DNA of 64,000 nt. Source: Triglochin maritima (Eukaryota; Streptophyta; Magnoliopsida; Alismatales; Juncaginaceae). The stretch's first letter is position 1; each line of letters begins with the position of its first letter. The stretch is from the NCBI GenBank assembly GCA_963682175.1, contig OY821786.1, forward strand, positions 24,264,501-24,328,500, written 5' to 3'. Below are positions 46,675-58,300 of this stretch, piece after piece. The notes under the pieces are model-generated. The model saw only the letters and a program-made list of their open reading frames with translations. It made no database searches and was not told the origin of the DNA. A program made the position numbers and the translations under genes.

Positions 46675-47991
46675 GGGTTTAAGGTTTGGGGACGAGCCCC
46701 TCTTCCTTCATGCGTGGACTTTTGTTGCACCAAACCCTTCTCCCTTATTGCTTTGAATACTTCGGGTTGTGGTGAGATGGACTCCAAATCAGCCGAGGGT
46801 GGGGGGGAGCTTTGCCTCCACGTCTTCCCCTTGTTAGTGTCCCTTTGCTCGAGCGTAACCTCCCCTCCTTGCGTGCTTCCTTCCGGTGGTGAGAGGATGG
46901 TGGCCATTCCTAGTTCCTCCCCCATAATGTCCAAAGCGTTGAACCTCCCTCCATTAGTCCAAGGTAGATTTTGCATCAATGTCTTCTCTTTCCTTGTGTG
47001 TCTAGGTGATTCCCACTCTCCTTCTTCTCCCATCGAAGGAACAAGTAAACCTCCATAGTCACCCTTCTCTTGCGTGGGATGTATCTCACTCCCCATAATC
47101 CTTCCATGCATACTACTCACGTTCTTTCCCCTCCCTTGCCCCTTCTTAATTATTTTCCTCTCCCCCACTAGTGCACCCTTCACATGTGCCTCACACATGC
47201 TTTCCTCATTTACACCCACCTTTGCTAGTGCGTCTAGAAAGTGTGCTTGTTCCCCCTTGTTTCCACCTCCATCATCACGAGATTCCTCCTCATTGGTTCC
47301 TTTGAGCCTAGAGCACTCATCTTTCTTCTCATTGGTTCTCTCATGAGCAAATCATCCACTCACACTTCCATGCATGCTTCTCACGTTCTTTTCCCTCCCA
47401 TGCACCTCCTTAGTTATTTTCCTCTCCTCCACTAGTGCACTCTTCACATGTGCCTCACACATGCTTTCCTCATTTGCACCCACATTTCCTAGTGCGTCTA
47501 GAAAGTGGGTTTGTTCCCCCTTGTTTCCACCTCCTTCATTCCCTGAGGCCCCCTCATTGGCTCCTTTGGATGTAGAGCGCTCATCCTTCTCCTCATTGGT
47601 CCTTTCAAGAGCAAAGCACCCACTCCCATTTTGCACCCTTCTACTCTTGTCCTTTTGTCCATTTGGCGTTCTCTCATGGGCCTTACCTTTCTTAACCGTT
47701 ATTTCTTGGTCCCCCCCATGTCCTTCCTCAGTCCACGTGGCACTCCTTCATTTGCCTTCCTTTTTGCGTGGTCCCCCTTGTTTTCACTCCCTCCATCACG
47801 TGATGCTTCCTCATTGGCCCATTTGAATTTTGAGCACTCCTCCCTCTCCTCATTGGTTCTTCCAAGAGCAAAACACCCACTCATCTTTTGTGTGTCCTTG
47901 CTCTTGTCTTTGTTTTCTTGTCCACATGGCATGCTCGTATTTGTCTCTCCTCCCATGCCCATTATTTCTTGGTCTCCAATCCCTTCCTCCC
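46671..47991 (-). pseudogene. LINE ORF1, degenerate C-terminal tail
   Basis: Low-complexity hydrophilic tail of ORF1, now split over frames. The last piece is open from an ATG at 47219 to the TGA at 46671 (182 codons, ending RPQTLNP). An upstream piece is open from 47636 to 47352, and another from 48007 to 47699. These pieces share wording such as NEESMCEAHVK and GCFALGRTNEE because the DNA under them is tandemly repeated. No domain is recognised. Whether the tail was once one continuous frame with the 424-codon ORF1 is inferred from the reading-frame jump at about 47992-48007 and from the ATGA junction with ORF2. Confidence 0.6.
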
Positions 47992-48015
47992 TTAGTCCAC
48001 GTGGCACTTCCTTGC
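47101..48015. repeat. Tandem repeats of about 260 bp inside the LINE ORF1 tail
   Basis: Three diverged copies. CTTCCATGCAT starts at 47101 and 47365 (period 264). The CCCCCTTGTTT(T/C)CAC word recurs near 47257, 47521 and 47778 (264 and 257). GTCCACGTGGCACT recurs at 47731 and 47994 (263). Differences between copies include indels that shift frame, which explains why the ORF1 tail is broken here. Confidence 0.85.
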
Positions 48016-49266
48016 CTCCTCAAGAGAAACACAAGATGTTTCCCTCGACCTCATGTTTCCCTCCAACATTTCCCTCCTAGTCCCACTTCCATGTGTCAAT
48101 TCTCCCTTTGCCCTTGCATCCACATCACCCTCTCCCCCCTCCACATCACCCTCTCCCTCCTCCACGTCCCCCTCTTCCCTCTCCACGTCATCATCTCTCC
48201 CAATCCCTCTCTTCTCCACGTTCCCTCCTATGGGCACTCGCCGGCCTTCCTCCAAGTCCATCCCGAGGGCACCCTCCACTTCCTCTTCTAGATTTCCTTC
48301 TTCCTCATGGAAGGGACCCTTGCCTTTACTAGCTTTCCCACCCTTGTGCTTAACTTCTACCCATTGTTCCACCGGTTTTTGTTGGGGGGCAACCTTTGGG
48401 AGTCTAACAATCACCTTCTTTCTTTGACACTTCTCCTCCTCATGCCCAAACTCCATGCAATCGTGACAAAATCCGGGTCTCCATTCATATTCAACATAGA
48501 CTCGTTGTGTCTCTCCTTCCTCTACTTGAACTTCAACCCAACTAGGATAGTGGAAATCTTGAGTTACCTCAATACAAACTCTAGCAAAAGCCAACCTTTG
48601 GCCGGATGCGGTGTGTTCATCCATGTACAATGGCCTCCCAAGCACACTTGCAATATTGCTCAAAGGTTTTGGTGCCCAAAACTTGAGGTCAAGCTCCGGC
48701 AATCTCACCCATATTGGCACCGTTGTGATGTTTGCACGTTTCAAGATGACATCCGGTGCCCAAACTTGGACCACTAGAGGGGAGCCCTTGACAAACCACG
48801 GTCCTCCCTCTAAAACCCTCTTCCTATCTTCCGCAAGAGTGAAACGAAATAACAAGAAGCCTTGGCTTCTCTTAATCACCTCCATGCCGCCAACTAAACT
48901 CCACACCCTTTGGAGATGCTTCTCCAATGTCGGCAAATGGGGTCTAAAAGCAATGAAATACCCAACTAGAACCTTGTCCCACTTCTTTAGGGATTCAACA
49001 ACTTCAGCTTTGGAACAAAAAGCTACCTTCTCCCCTCCCTTGATGGTCGGTGGAATGAATTCTAGGACCGTGGAGGGCCTAGTGCTTGCTTGAAAAAGAT
49101 CGGACCACATCCTTGGGGGAGAGTTGACACTCCCTAGATGTGATACGTGAGCTTCCTCCTCCACTTCCGAGTTTGAAGCTTGCTGCCTTGCGTGATGGGG
49201 ATCCTTGTCGGTGCCACAATCTCCATCTTGTTGTTGCAATCGTGTAGAGCTAGTCGTAGGAGCCAT
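47992..49266 (-). CDS. LINE ORF1 protein: DUF4283-like region and CCHC knuckle (424 aa)
   Basis: RNA-binding protein that coats LINE RNA. The ATG at 49266 gives MAPTTSSTRLQQQDG and lies about 100 bp from the element's 5' end, as expected for the first frame. Residues about 85-235 match the DUF4283 style of plant LINE ORF1 (GYFIAFRPHLPTLEKHL, GPWFVKG, PIWVRLPELDLKFW). A zinc knuckle CHDCMEFGHEEEKC (C267, C270, H275, C280; C-x2-C-x4-H-x4-C) follows. The tail is acidic and repetitive (EEGDVEEGEGDVEGGEGDV). The frame ends with TAA at 47992; the true end may have been further downstream, since a shifted frame continues the tail. The conserved domains are intact. Confidence 0.85.
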   Translation of the reverse strand: MAPTTSSTRLQQQDGDCGTDKDPHHARQQASNSEVEEEAHVSHLGSVNSPPRMWSDLFQASTRPSTVLEFIPPTIKGGEKVAFCSKAEVVESLKKWDKVLVGYFIAFRPHLPTLEKHLQRVWSLVGGMEVIKRSQGFLLFRFTLAEDRKRVLEGGPWFVKGSPLVVQVWAPDVILKRANITTVPIWVRLPELDLKFWAPKPLSNIASVLGRPLYMDEHTASGQRLAFARVCIEVTQDFHYPSWVEVQVEEGETQRVYVEYEWRPGFCHDCMEFGHEEEKCQRKKVIVRLPKVAPQQKPVEQWVEVKHKGGKASKGKGPFHEEEGNLEEEVEGALGMDLEEGRRVPIGGNVEKRGIGRDDDVEREEGDVEEGEGDVEGGEGDVDARAKGELTHGSGTRREMLEGNMRSRETSCVSLEEARKCHVD

Positions 49267-49371
49267 TCTGGTGTAAAAATCGTGAGTTTTGGTGGAGAAA
49301 CGAGGGTGGAGAGCATAGGAAAACCTAAGTTCCCCATGCGTGCACCCCAGAGCTTCTCTCTCCTCTCATGA
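49267..49371 (-). other. LINE 5' leader and 5' junction zone
   Basis: About 100 bp of non-satellite sequence upstream of the ORF1 ATG, fading into CT-rich satellite between 49353 and 49372. Plant LINEs of this type have short leaders, so the copy is probably full length. The exact border cannot be set because the flank and the end of the leader are both CT-rich. Confidence 0.6.
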
Positions 49372-52300
49372 CTTCAATCTCCTTCACTCTTTGTCTTCAA
49401 TCTCCTTCTCTCATCCCTCTCCTTCTCCTTCGCTTGTCCTTCTCTCTCCTCCTCCCTCTTCTTTTCCTCTCCGTCACCTTCACTCTCTCTCACTCCTCTC
49501 GTTCTCCTTCCCTCTCCCCCTTCTCCGTCTCTCTATTCCTCTCTTTCCTTACCTTTTATCTCTACTTCTCCTTCTCCCTCCCTCTTTCCTTCTCTCCTTC
49601 CCTTCCAGTCCCCTCTTCCTTCTCTCTCTCATTCTCCATCTAGCTCACTTATCGACTCCCTCACTCTTTCTCCCCCTCTCCTTCTCTTTCTCTCTCTCCT
49701 TCTCTCTCCTCTCTCTACTTCTCGCTCTAATTCACTCTCTCCCCTTCTCCGTTTCACTCCCTCCTTATCTCTCCCTCTCTCTCCTTCTCTATTGTTCTCT
49801 CTACTTCTCCATCTCTCCTTGCCCTTCTCACTCCCTCCCCCTCTGTCCACCTCTCCTCTCTCTCCTTCTCCTTCTACCTCTCTCCATCTCTCCCTCTCTC
49901 CTTGTTTCCCCCATTTCCTTCTCTCTCGTCCTACACTCTCCTTCTCTCTCCCCACTCCTTCTCCTTGTTTTTCACTCTCTTATTGTCCCGCGCTCTCTCC
50001 TTCTCACTCCTCTCTCTGATTCTCCCTTCTATCTTCTATCTTCTCTCTCCTTATCCTTCACACTTCGTCTTCAATCTCCTTCCATCTCTCTCCTTCTCCT
50101 CTACTTCAATACCTCTCCTTCCCTTTCCCTTTTTCCTTCTCCTTCTCTCTCTTCTTCCTGTCTCTCTCTCTCTCCCTCGCTTGCCTTCTCCTCTTGCTTC
50201 TCTCCCTCCCTCTCCTTCTCCTTCCCATCTCCGCTCTTCTCCCCCTCTCCGTCTCCTCCTCTCTCCGTCTTCCTCCTTCCCCCTCCATCTCCCTCTACTT
50301 CTCTCTCCTTGTCCATCTCTCTCCCCCTCCTCTCTCACTCTGTCGTACTCTCTCGCTCTCCTCCTTCTTCTCCCCTCTTTCCTCCTCCTCTTTCTCTCCT
50401 CTCTTCGTCTCCTTCTCCTTCTCGCTCTCCTCCCCTCCCACTCCCATTGTCCTTCTCTCTCCCTCTCCTATCCACTCTCCCCTTCTCCTTCTCTCTGTGT
50501 GCCCTTATTCTTCTCTCCGTCGATCTCCTTCTCTCTCCTTGTCCTCTCTCTTGTTCTCCTTCTCATCTCCTTCTTCTTCTCCTCCTCCTCCTCTCTCCTT
50601 CTTCTCCCTCCTCCTCCTCCTCTTCCTCCTCTCTCTCCTTCTCTTTCTCTCATCCCTCTCCTTCTCCTTCGCTTGTCCTTCTCTCTCCTCCTCCCTCTTC
50701 TTTTCCTCTCCGTCACCTTCACTCTCTCTCACTCCTCTCGTTCTCCTTCCCTCTCCCCCTTCTCCGTCTCTCTATTCCTCTCTCTCCTTACCTTTTATCT
50801 CTACTTCTCCCTCCCTCTTTCCTTCTCTCCTTCCCTTCCAGTCCCCTCTTCCTTCTCTCTCTCCTTCTCCATCTAGCTCACTTACCGACTCCCTCACTCT
50901 TTCTCCCCCTCTCCTTCTCTTTCTCTCTCTCCTTTTCCTTCATTCACAGTCTCCTTCTCTCTCCTCTCTCTACTTCTCGCTCTAATTCACTCTCTCCCCT
51001 TCTCCGTTTCACTCCCTCCTTGTCTCTCCCTCTCTCTCCTTCTCTATTGTTCTCTCTACTTCTCCATCTCTCCTTGCCCTTCTCACTCCCTCCCCCTCTG
51101 TCCACCTCTCCTCTCTCTCCTTCTCCTTCTACCTCTCTCCATCTCTCCCTCTCTCCTTGTTTCCCCCATTTCCTTCTCTCTCGTCCTACACTCTCCTTCT
51201 CTCTCCCCACTCCTTGTCCTTGTTTTTCACTCTCTTATTGTCCCGCGCTGTCTCCTTCTCACTCCTCTCTCTGATTCTCCCTTCTATCTTCTATCTTCTC
51301 TCTCCTTATCCTTCACTTTTCGTCTTCAATCGCCTTCCCTCTCTCTCCTTCTCCTCTACTTCAATACCTCTCCTTCCCTTTCCCTTTTTCCTTCTCCTTC
51401 TCTCTCTTCTTGCTGTCTCTCTCTCTCTCCCTCGCTTGCCTTCTCCTCTTGCTTCTCTCCCTCCCTCTCCTTCTCCTTCCCATCTCCGCTCTTCTCCCCC
51501 TCTCCGTCTCCTCCTCTCTCCGTCTTCCTCCTTCCCCCTCCATCTCCCTCTACTTCTCTCTCCTTGTCCATCTCTCTCCCCCTCCTCTCTCACTCTGTCG
51601 TACTCTCTCGCTCTCCTCCTTCTTCTCCCCTCTTTCCTCCTCCTCTATCTCTCCTCTCTTCGTCTCCTTCTCCTTCTCGCTCTCCTCCCCTCCCACTCCC
51701 ATTGTCCTTCTCTCTCCCTCTCCTATCCACTCTCCCCTTCTCCTTCTCTCTGCGTGCCCTTATTCTTCTCTCCGTCGTTCTCCTTCTCTCTCCTTGTCCT
51801 CTCTCTCTTGTTCTCCTTCTCATCTCCTTCTTCTTCTCCTCCTCCTCCTCTCTCCTTCTTCTCCCTCCTCCTCCTCCTCTTCCTCCTCTCTCTCCTTCTC
51901 TTTCTCTCATCCCTCTCCTTCTCCTTCGCTTGTCCTTCTCTCTCCTCCTCCCTCTTCTTTTCCTCTCCGTCACCTTCACTCTCTCTCACTCCTCTCGTTC
52001 TCCTTCCCTCTCCCCCTTCTCCGTCTCTCTATTACTCTCTCTCCTTACCTATTATCTCTACTTCTCCTTCTCCCTCCCTCTTTCCTTCTCTCCTTCCCTT
52101 CCAGTCCCCTCTTCCTTCTCTCTCTCCTTCTCCATCTAGCTCACTTACCGACTCCCTCACTCTTTCTCCCCCTCTCCTTCTCTTTCTCTCTCTCCTTTTC
52201 CTTCATTCACAGTCTCCTTCTCTCTCCTCTCTCCTCTCTCTACTTCTCGCTCTAATTCACTCTCTCCCCTTCTCCGTTTCACTCCCTCCTAGTCTCTCCC

Positions 52301-55300
52301 TCTCTCTCCTTCTCTATTGTTCTCTCTACTTCTCCATCTCTCCTTGCCCTTCTCACTCCCTCCCCCTCTGTCTACCTCTCCTCTCTCTCCTTCTCCTTCT
52401 ACCTCTCTCCATCTCTCCCTCTCTCCTTGTTTCCCCCATTTCCTTCTCTCTCGTCCTACACTCTCCTTCTCTCTCCCCACTCCTTCTCCTTGTTTTTCAC
52501 TCTCTTATTGTCCCGCGCTCTCTCCTTCTCACTCCTCTCTCTGATTCTCCCTTCTATATTCTATCTTCTCTCTCCTTATCCTTCACTCTTCGTCTTCAAT
52601 CTCCTTCTCTCTCTCTCCTTCTCCTCTACTTCAATACCTCTCCTTCCCTTTCCCTTTTTCCTTCTCCTTCTCTCTCTTCTTCCTGTCTCTCTCTCTCCCT
52701 CGCTTGTCTTCTCCTCTTGCTTCTCTCCCTCCCTCTCCTTCTCCTTCCCATCTCCGCTCTTCTCCCCCTCTCCGTCTCCTCCTCTCTCCATCTTCCTCCT
52801 TCCCCCTCCATCTCCCTCTACTTCTCTCTCCTTGTCCATCTCTCTCCCCCTCCTCTCTCACTCTGTCGTACTCTCTCGCTCTCCTCCTTCTTCTCCCCTC
52901 TTTCCTCCTCCTCTATCTCTCCTCTCTTCGTCTCCTTCTCCTTCTCGCTCTCCTCCCCTCCCACTCCCATTGTCCTTCTCTCTCCCTCTCCTATCCACTC
53001 TCCCCTTCTCCTTCTCTCTGCGTGCCCTTATTCTTCTCTCCGTCGTTCTCCTTCTCTCTCCTTGTCCTCTCTCTCTTGTTCTCCTTCTCATCTCCTTCTT
53101 CTTCTCCTCCTCCTCCTCTCTCCTTCTTCTCCCTCCTCCTCCTCCTCCTCCTCCTCTCTCTCCTTCTCTTTCTCTCATCCCTCTCCTTCTCCTTCGCTTG
53201 TCCTTCTCTCTCCTCCTCCCTCTTCTTTTCCTCTCCGTCACCTTCACTCTCTCTCACTCCTCTCGTTCTCCTTCCCTCTCCCCCTTCTCCGTCTCTCTAT
53301 TCCTCTCTCTCCTTACCTTTTATCTCTACTTCTCCTTCTCCCTCCCTCTTTCCTTCTCTCCTTCCCTTCCAGTCCCCTCTTCCTTCTCTCTCTCCTTCTC
53401 CATCTAGCTCACTTACCGACTCCCTCACTCTTTCTCCCCCTCTCCTTCTCTTTCTCTCTCTCCTTTTCCTTCATTCACAGTCTCCTTCTCTCTCCTCTCT
53501 CTACTTCTCGCTCTAATTCACTCCTCCCCTTCTCCGTTTCACTCCCTCCTTATCTCTCCTTCTCTATTGTTCTCTCTACTTCTCCATCTCTCCTTGCCCT
53601 TCTCACTCCCTCCCCCTCTGTCCACCTCTCCTCTCTCTCCTTCTCCTTCTACCTCTCTCCATCTCTCCCTCTCTCCTTGTTTCCCTCATTTCCTTCTCTC
53701 TCGTCCTACACTCTCCTTCTCTCTCCCCACTCCTTCTCCTTGTTTTTCACTCTCTTATTGTCCCGCGCTCTCTCCTTCTCACTCCTCTCTCTGATTCTCC
53801 CTTCTATCTTCTATCTTCTCTCTCCTTATCCTTCACTCTTCGTCTTCAATCTCCTTCCCTCTCTCTCCTTCTCCTCTACTTCAATACCTCTCCTTCTCTT
53901 TCCCTTTTTCCTTCTCCTTCTCTCTCTTCTTCCTGTCTCTCTCTCTCTCCCTCGCTTGTCTTCTCCTCTTGCTTCTCTCCCTCCCTCTCCTTCTCCTTCC
54001 CATCTCCGCTCTTCTCCCCCTCTCCGTCTCCTCCTCTCTCCGTCTTCCTCCTTCCCCCTCCATCTCCCTCTACTTCTCTCTCCTTGTCCATCTCTCTCCC
54101 CCTCCTCTCTCACTCTGTCGTACTCTCTCGCTCTCCTCCTTCTTCTCCCCTCTTTCCTCCTCCTCTATCTTTCCTCTCTTTGTCTCCTTCTCCTTCTTGC
54201 TCTCCTCCCCTCCCACTCCCATTGTCCTTCTCTCTCCCTCTCCTATCCACTCTCCCCTTCTCCTTCTCTCTGCGTGCCTTATTCTTCTCCCCGTCGTTCT
54301 CCTTCTCTCTCCTTGTCCTCTCTCTCTTGTTCTCCTTCTCATATCCTTCTTCTTCTCCTCCTCCTCCTCTCTCCTTCTTCTCCCTCCTCCTCCTCCTCTT
54401 CCTCCTCTCTCTCCTTCTCTTTCTCTCATCCCTCTCCTTCTCCTTCGCTTGTCCTTCTCTCTCCTCCTCCCTCTTCTTTTCCTCTCCGTCACCTTCACTC
54501 TCTCTCACTCCTCTCGTTCTCCTTCCCTCTCCCCCTTCTCCGTCTCTCTATTACTCTCTCTCCTTACCTTTTATCTCTACTTCTCCTTCTCCCTCCCTCT
54601 TTCCTTCTCTCCTTCCCTTCCAGTCCCCTCTTCCTTCTCTCTCTCCTTCTCCATCTAGCTCACTTACCGACTCCCTCACTCTTTCTCCCCCTCTCCTTCT
54701 CTTTCTCTCTCTCCTTTTCCTTCATTCACAGTCTCCTTCTCTCTCCTCTCTCTACTTCTCGCTCTAATTCACTCTCTCCCCTTCTCCGTTTCACTCCCTC
54801 CTAGTCTCTCCCTCTCTCTCCTTCTCTATTGTTCTCTCTACTTCTCCATCTCTCCTTGCCCTTCTCACTCCCTCCCCCTCTGTCCACCTCTCCTCTCTCT
54901 CCTTCTCCTTCTACCTCTCTCCATCTCTCCCTCTCTCCTTGTTTCCCCCATTTCCTTCTCTCTCGTCCTACACTCTCCTTCTCTCTCCCCACTCCTTCTC
55001 CTTGTTTTTCACTCTCTTATTGTCCCGCGCTCTCTCCTTCTCACTCCTCTCTCTGCTTCTCCCTTCTATCTTCTATCTTCTCTCTCCTTATCCTTCACTC
55101 TTCGTCTTCAATCTCCTTCCCTCTCTCTCCTTCTTCTCTACTTGAATACCTCTCCTTCCCTTTCCCTTTTTCCTTCTCCTTCTCTCTCTTCTTCCTGTCT
55201 CTCTCTCTCTCCCTCGCTTGCCTTCTCCTCTTGCTTCTCTCCCTCCCTCTCCTTCTCCTTCCCATCTCCGCTCTTCTCCCCCTCTCCGTCTCCTCCTCTC

Positions 55301-58300
55301 TCCGTCTTCCTCCTTCCCCCTCCATCTCCCTCTACTTCTCTCTCCTTGTCCATCTCTCTCCCCCTCCTCTCTCACTCTGTCGTACTCTCTCGCTCTCCTC
55401 CTTCTTCTCCCCTCTTTCCTCCTCCTCTATCTCTCCTCTCTTCGTCTCCTTCTCCTTCTCGCTCTCCTCCCCTCCCACTCCCATTGTCCTTCTCTCTCCC
55501 TCTCCTATCCACTCTCCCCTTCTCCTTCTCTCTGCGTGCCCTTATTCTTCTCTCCGTCGTTCTCCTTCTCTCTCCTTGTCCTCTCTCTCTTGTTCTCCTT
55601 CTCATCTCCTTCTTCTTCTCCTCCTCCTCCTCTCTCCTTCTTCTCCCTCCTCCTCCTCCTCTTCCTCCTCTCTCTCCTTCTCTTTCTCTCATCCCTCTCC
55701 TTCTCCTTCGCTTGTCCTTCTCTCTCCTCCTCCCTCTTCTTTTCCTCTCCGTCACCTTCACTCTCTCTCACTCCTCTCGTTCTCCTTCCCTCTCCCCCTT
55801 CTCCGTCTCTCTATTCCTCTCTTTCCTTACCTTTTATCTCTACTTCTCCTTCTCCCTCCCTCTTTCCTTCTCTCCTTCCCTTCCAGTCCCCTCTTCCTTC
55901 TCTCTCTCCTTCTCCATCTAGCTCACTTACCGACTCCCTCACTCTTTCTCCCCCTCTCCTTCTCTTTCTCTCTCTCCTTTTCCTTCATTCACAGTCTCCT
56001 TCTCTCTCCTCTCTCTACTTCTCGCTCTAATTCACTCTCTCCCCTTCTCCGTTTCACTCACTCCTTATCTCTCCTTCTCTATTGTTCTCTCTACTTCTCC
56101 ATCTCTCCTTGCCCTTCTCACTCCCTCCCCCTCTGTCCACCTCTCCTCTCTCTCCTTCTCCTTCTACCTCTCTCCATCTCTCCCTCTCTCCTTGTTTCCC
56201 CCATTTCCTTCTCTCTCGTCCTACACTCTCCTTCTCTCTCCCCACTCCTTCTCCTTGTTTTTCACTCTCTTATTGTCCCGCGCTCTCTCCTTCTCACTCC
56301 TCTCTCTGATTCTCCCTTCTATCTTCTATCTTCTCTCTCCTTATCCTTCACTCTTCGTCTTCAATCTCCTTCCCTCTCTCTCCTTCTCCTCTACTTCAAT
56401 ACCTCTCCTTCCCTTTCCGTTTTTCCTTCTCCTTCTCTCTCTTCTTCCTGTCTCTCTCTCTCTCTCCCTCGCTTGCCTTCTCCTCTTGCTTCTCTCCCTC
56501 CCTCTCCTTCTCCTTCCCATCTCCGCTCTTCTCCCCCTCTCCGTCTCCTCCTCTCTCCGTCTTCCTCCTTCCCCCTCCATCTCCCTCTACTTCTCTCTCC
56601 TTGTCCATCTCTCTCCCCCTCCTCTCTCACTCTGTCGTACTCTCTCGCTCTCCTCCTTCTTCTCCCCTCTTTCCTCCTCCTCTATCTCTCCTCTCTTCGT
56701 CTCCTTCTCCTTCTCGCTCTCCTCCCCTCCCACTCCCATTGTCCTTCTCTCTCCCTCTCCTATCCACTCTCCCCTTCTCCTTCTCTCTGCGTGCCCTTAT
56801 TCTTCTCTCCGTCGTTCTCCTTCTCTCTCCTTGTCCTCTCTCTTGTTCTCCTTCTCATCTCCTTCTTCTTCTCCTCCTCCTCCTCCCTCCTTCTTCTCCC
56901 TCCTCCTCCTCTTCCTCCTCTCTCTCCTCCTCCCTCTTCTTTTCCTCTCCGTCACCTTCACTCTCACTAACTCCTCTCGTTCTCCTTCCCTCTCCCCCTT
57001 CTCTGTCTCTCTATTCCTCTATCTCCTTACCTTTTATCTCTACTTCTCCTTCTCCCTCCCTCTTTCCTTCTCTCCTTCCCTTCCAGTCCCCTCTTCCTTC
57101 TCTCTCTCCTTCTCCATCTAGCACACTTACCGACTCCCTCACAATTTCTCCCCCTCTCCTTCTCTTTCTCTCTCTCCTTTTCCTTCATTCACAGTCTCCT
57201 TCTCTCTCCTCTCTCTACTTCTCGCTCTAATTCACTCTCTCCCCTTCTCCGTTTCACTCCCTCCTTATCTCTCCCTCTCTCTCCTTCTCTATTGTTCTCT
57301 CTACTTCTCCATCTCTCCTTGCCCTTCTCACTCCCTCCCCCTCTGTCCACCTCTCCTCTCTCTCCTTCTCCTTCTACCTCTCTCCATCTCTCCCTCTCTC
57401 CTTGTTTCCCCCATTTCCTTCTCTCTCGTCCTACACTCTCCTTCTCTCTCCCCACTCCTTCTCCTTGTTTTTCACTCTCTTATTGTCTCGCGCTCTCTCC
57501 TTCTCACTCCTCTCTCTGATTCTCCCTTCTATCTTCTATCTTCTCTCTCCTTATCCTTCACTCTTCGTCTTCAATCTCCTTCCCTCTCTTTCCTTCTCCT
57601 CTACTTCAATACCTCTCCTTCCCTTTCCCTTTTTCCTTCTCCTTCTCTCTCTTCTTCCTGTCTCTCTCTCTCCCTCGCTTGCCTTCTCCTCTTGCTTCTC
57701 TCCCTCCCTCTCCTTCTCCTTCCCATCTCCGCTCTTCTCCCCCTCTCCGTCTCCTCCTCTCTCCGTCTTCCTCCTTCCCCCTCCATCTCCCTCTACTTCT
57801 CTCTCCTTGTCCATCTCTCTCCCCCTCCTCTCTCACTCTGTCGTACTCTCTCGCTCTCCTCCTTCTTCTCCCCTCTTTCCTCCTCCTCTATCTCTCCTCT
57901 CTTCGTCTCCTTCTCGCTCTCCTCCCCTCCCACTCCCATTGTCCTTCTCTCTCCCTCTCCTATCCACTCTCCCCTTCTCCTTCTCTCTGCGTGCCCTTAT
58001 TCTTCTCTCCGTCGTTTTCCTTCTCTCTCCTTGTCCTCTCTCTCTTGTTCTCCTTCTCATCTCCTTCTTCTTCTCCACCTCCTCCTCTCTCCTTCTTCTC
58101 CCTCCTCCTCCTCCTCTTCCTCCTCTCTCTCCTTCTCTTTCTCTCATCCCTCTCCTTCTCCTTCGCTTGTCCTTCTCTCTCCTCCTCCCTCTTCTTTTCC
58201 TCTCCGTCACCTTCACTCTCTCTCACTCCTCTCGTTCTCCTTCCCTCTCCCCCTTCTCCGTCTCTCTATTCCTCTCTCTCCTTACCTTTTATCTGTACTT

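Larger units (their letters stand above)
42894..49370 (-). mobile_element. L1-clade plant LINE, near full length, decayed
   Basis: Minus-strand non-LTR retrotransposon of about 6.5 kb. Read 5' to 3' on the minus strand: a short leader, ORF1 with CCHC knuckle, a degenerate ORF1 tail, ORF2 with endonuclease, reverse transcriptase and zf-RVT, a 3' UTR with a small hairpin, and an A tail. The size is normal for a full-length plant L1 element. ORF2 has one frameshift and two in-frame stops, so this copy cannot now move by itself. The 3' border is clear; the 5' border is uncertain by about 20 bp. No clean target duplication was found. CTTCTCCTCTACTTCAAT-like sequence at 42868-42886 partly matches 49353-49378, possibly a target duplication that has picked up indels. 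Confidence 0.92.

Noticed and set aside
46074..47826. Plus-strand open frames of 60-150 codons across the LINE
   Set aside because: They are shadows of the minus-strand ORF1, ORF1 tail and ORF2; the domain motifs are all on the minus strand.
42868..49382. Gapped ACTTCAAT-containing match on both sides of the LINE as a firm target site duplication
   Set aside because: The match needs several indels, and both flanks are low-complexity CT-rich DNA, so chance similarity is likely.
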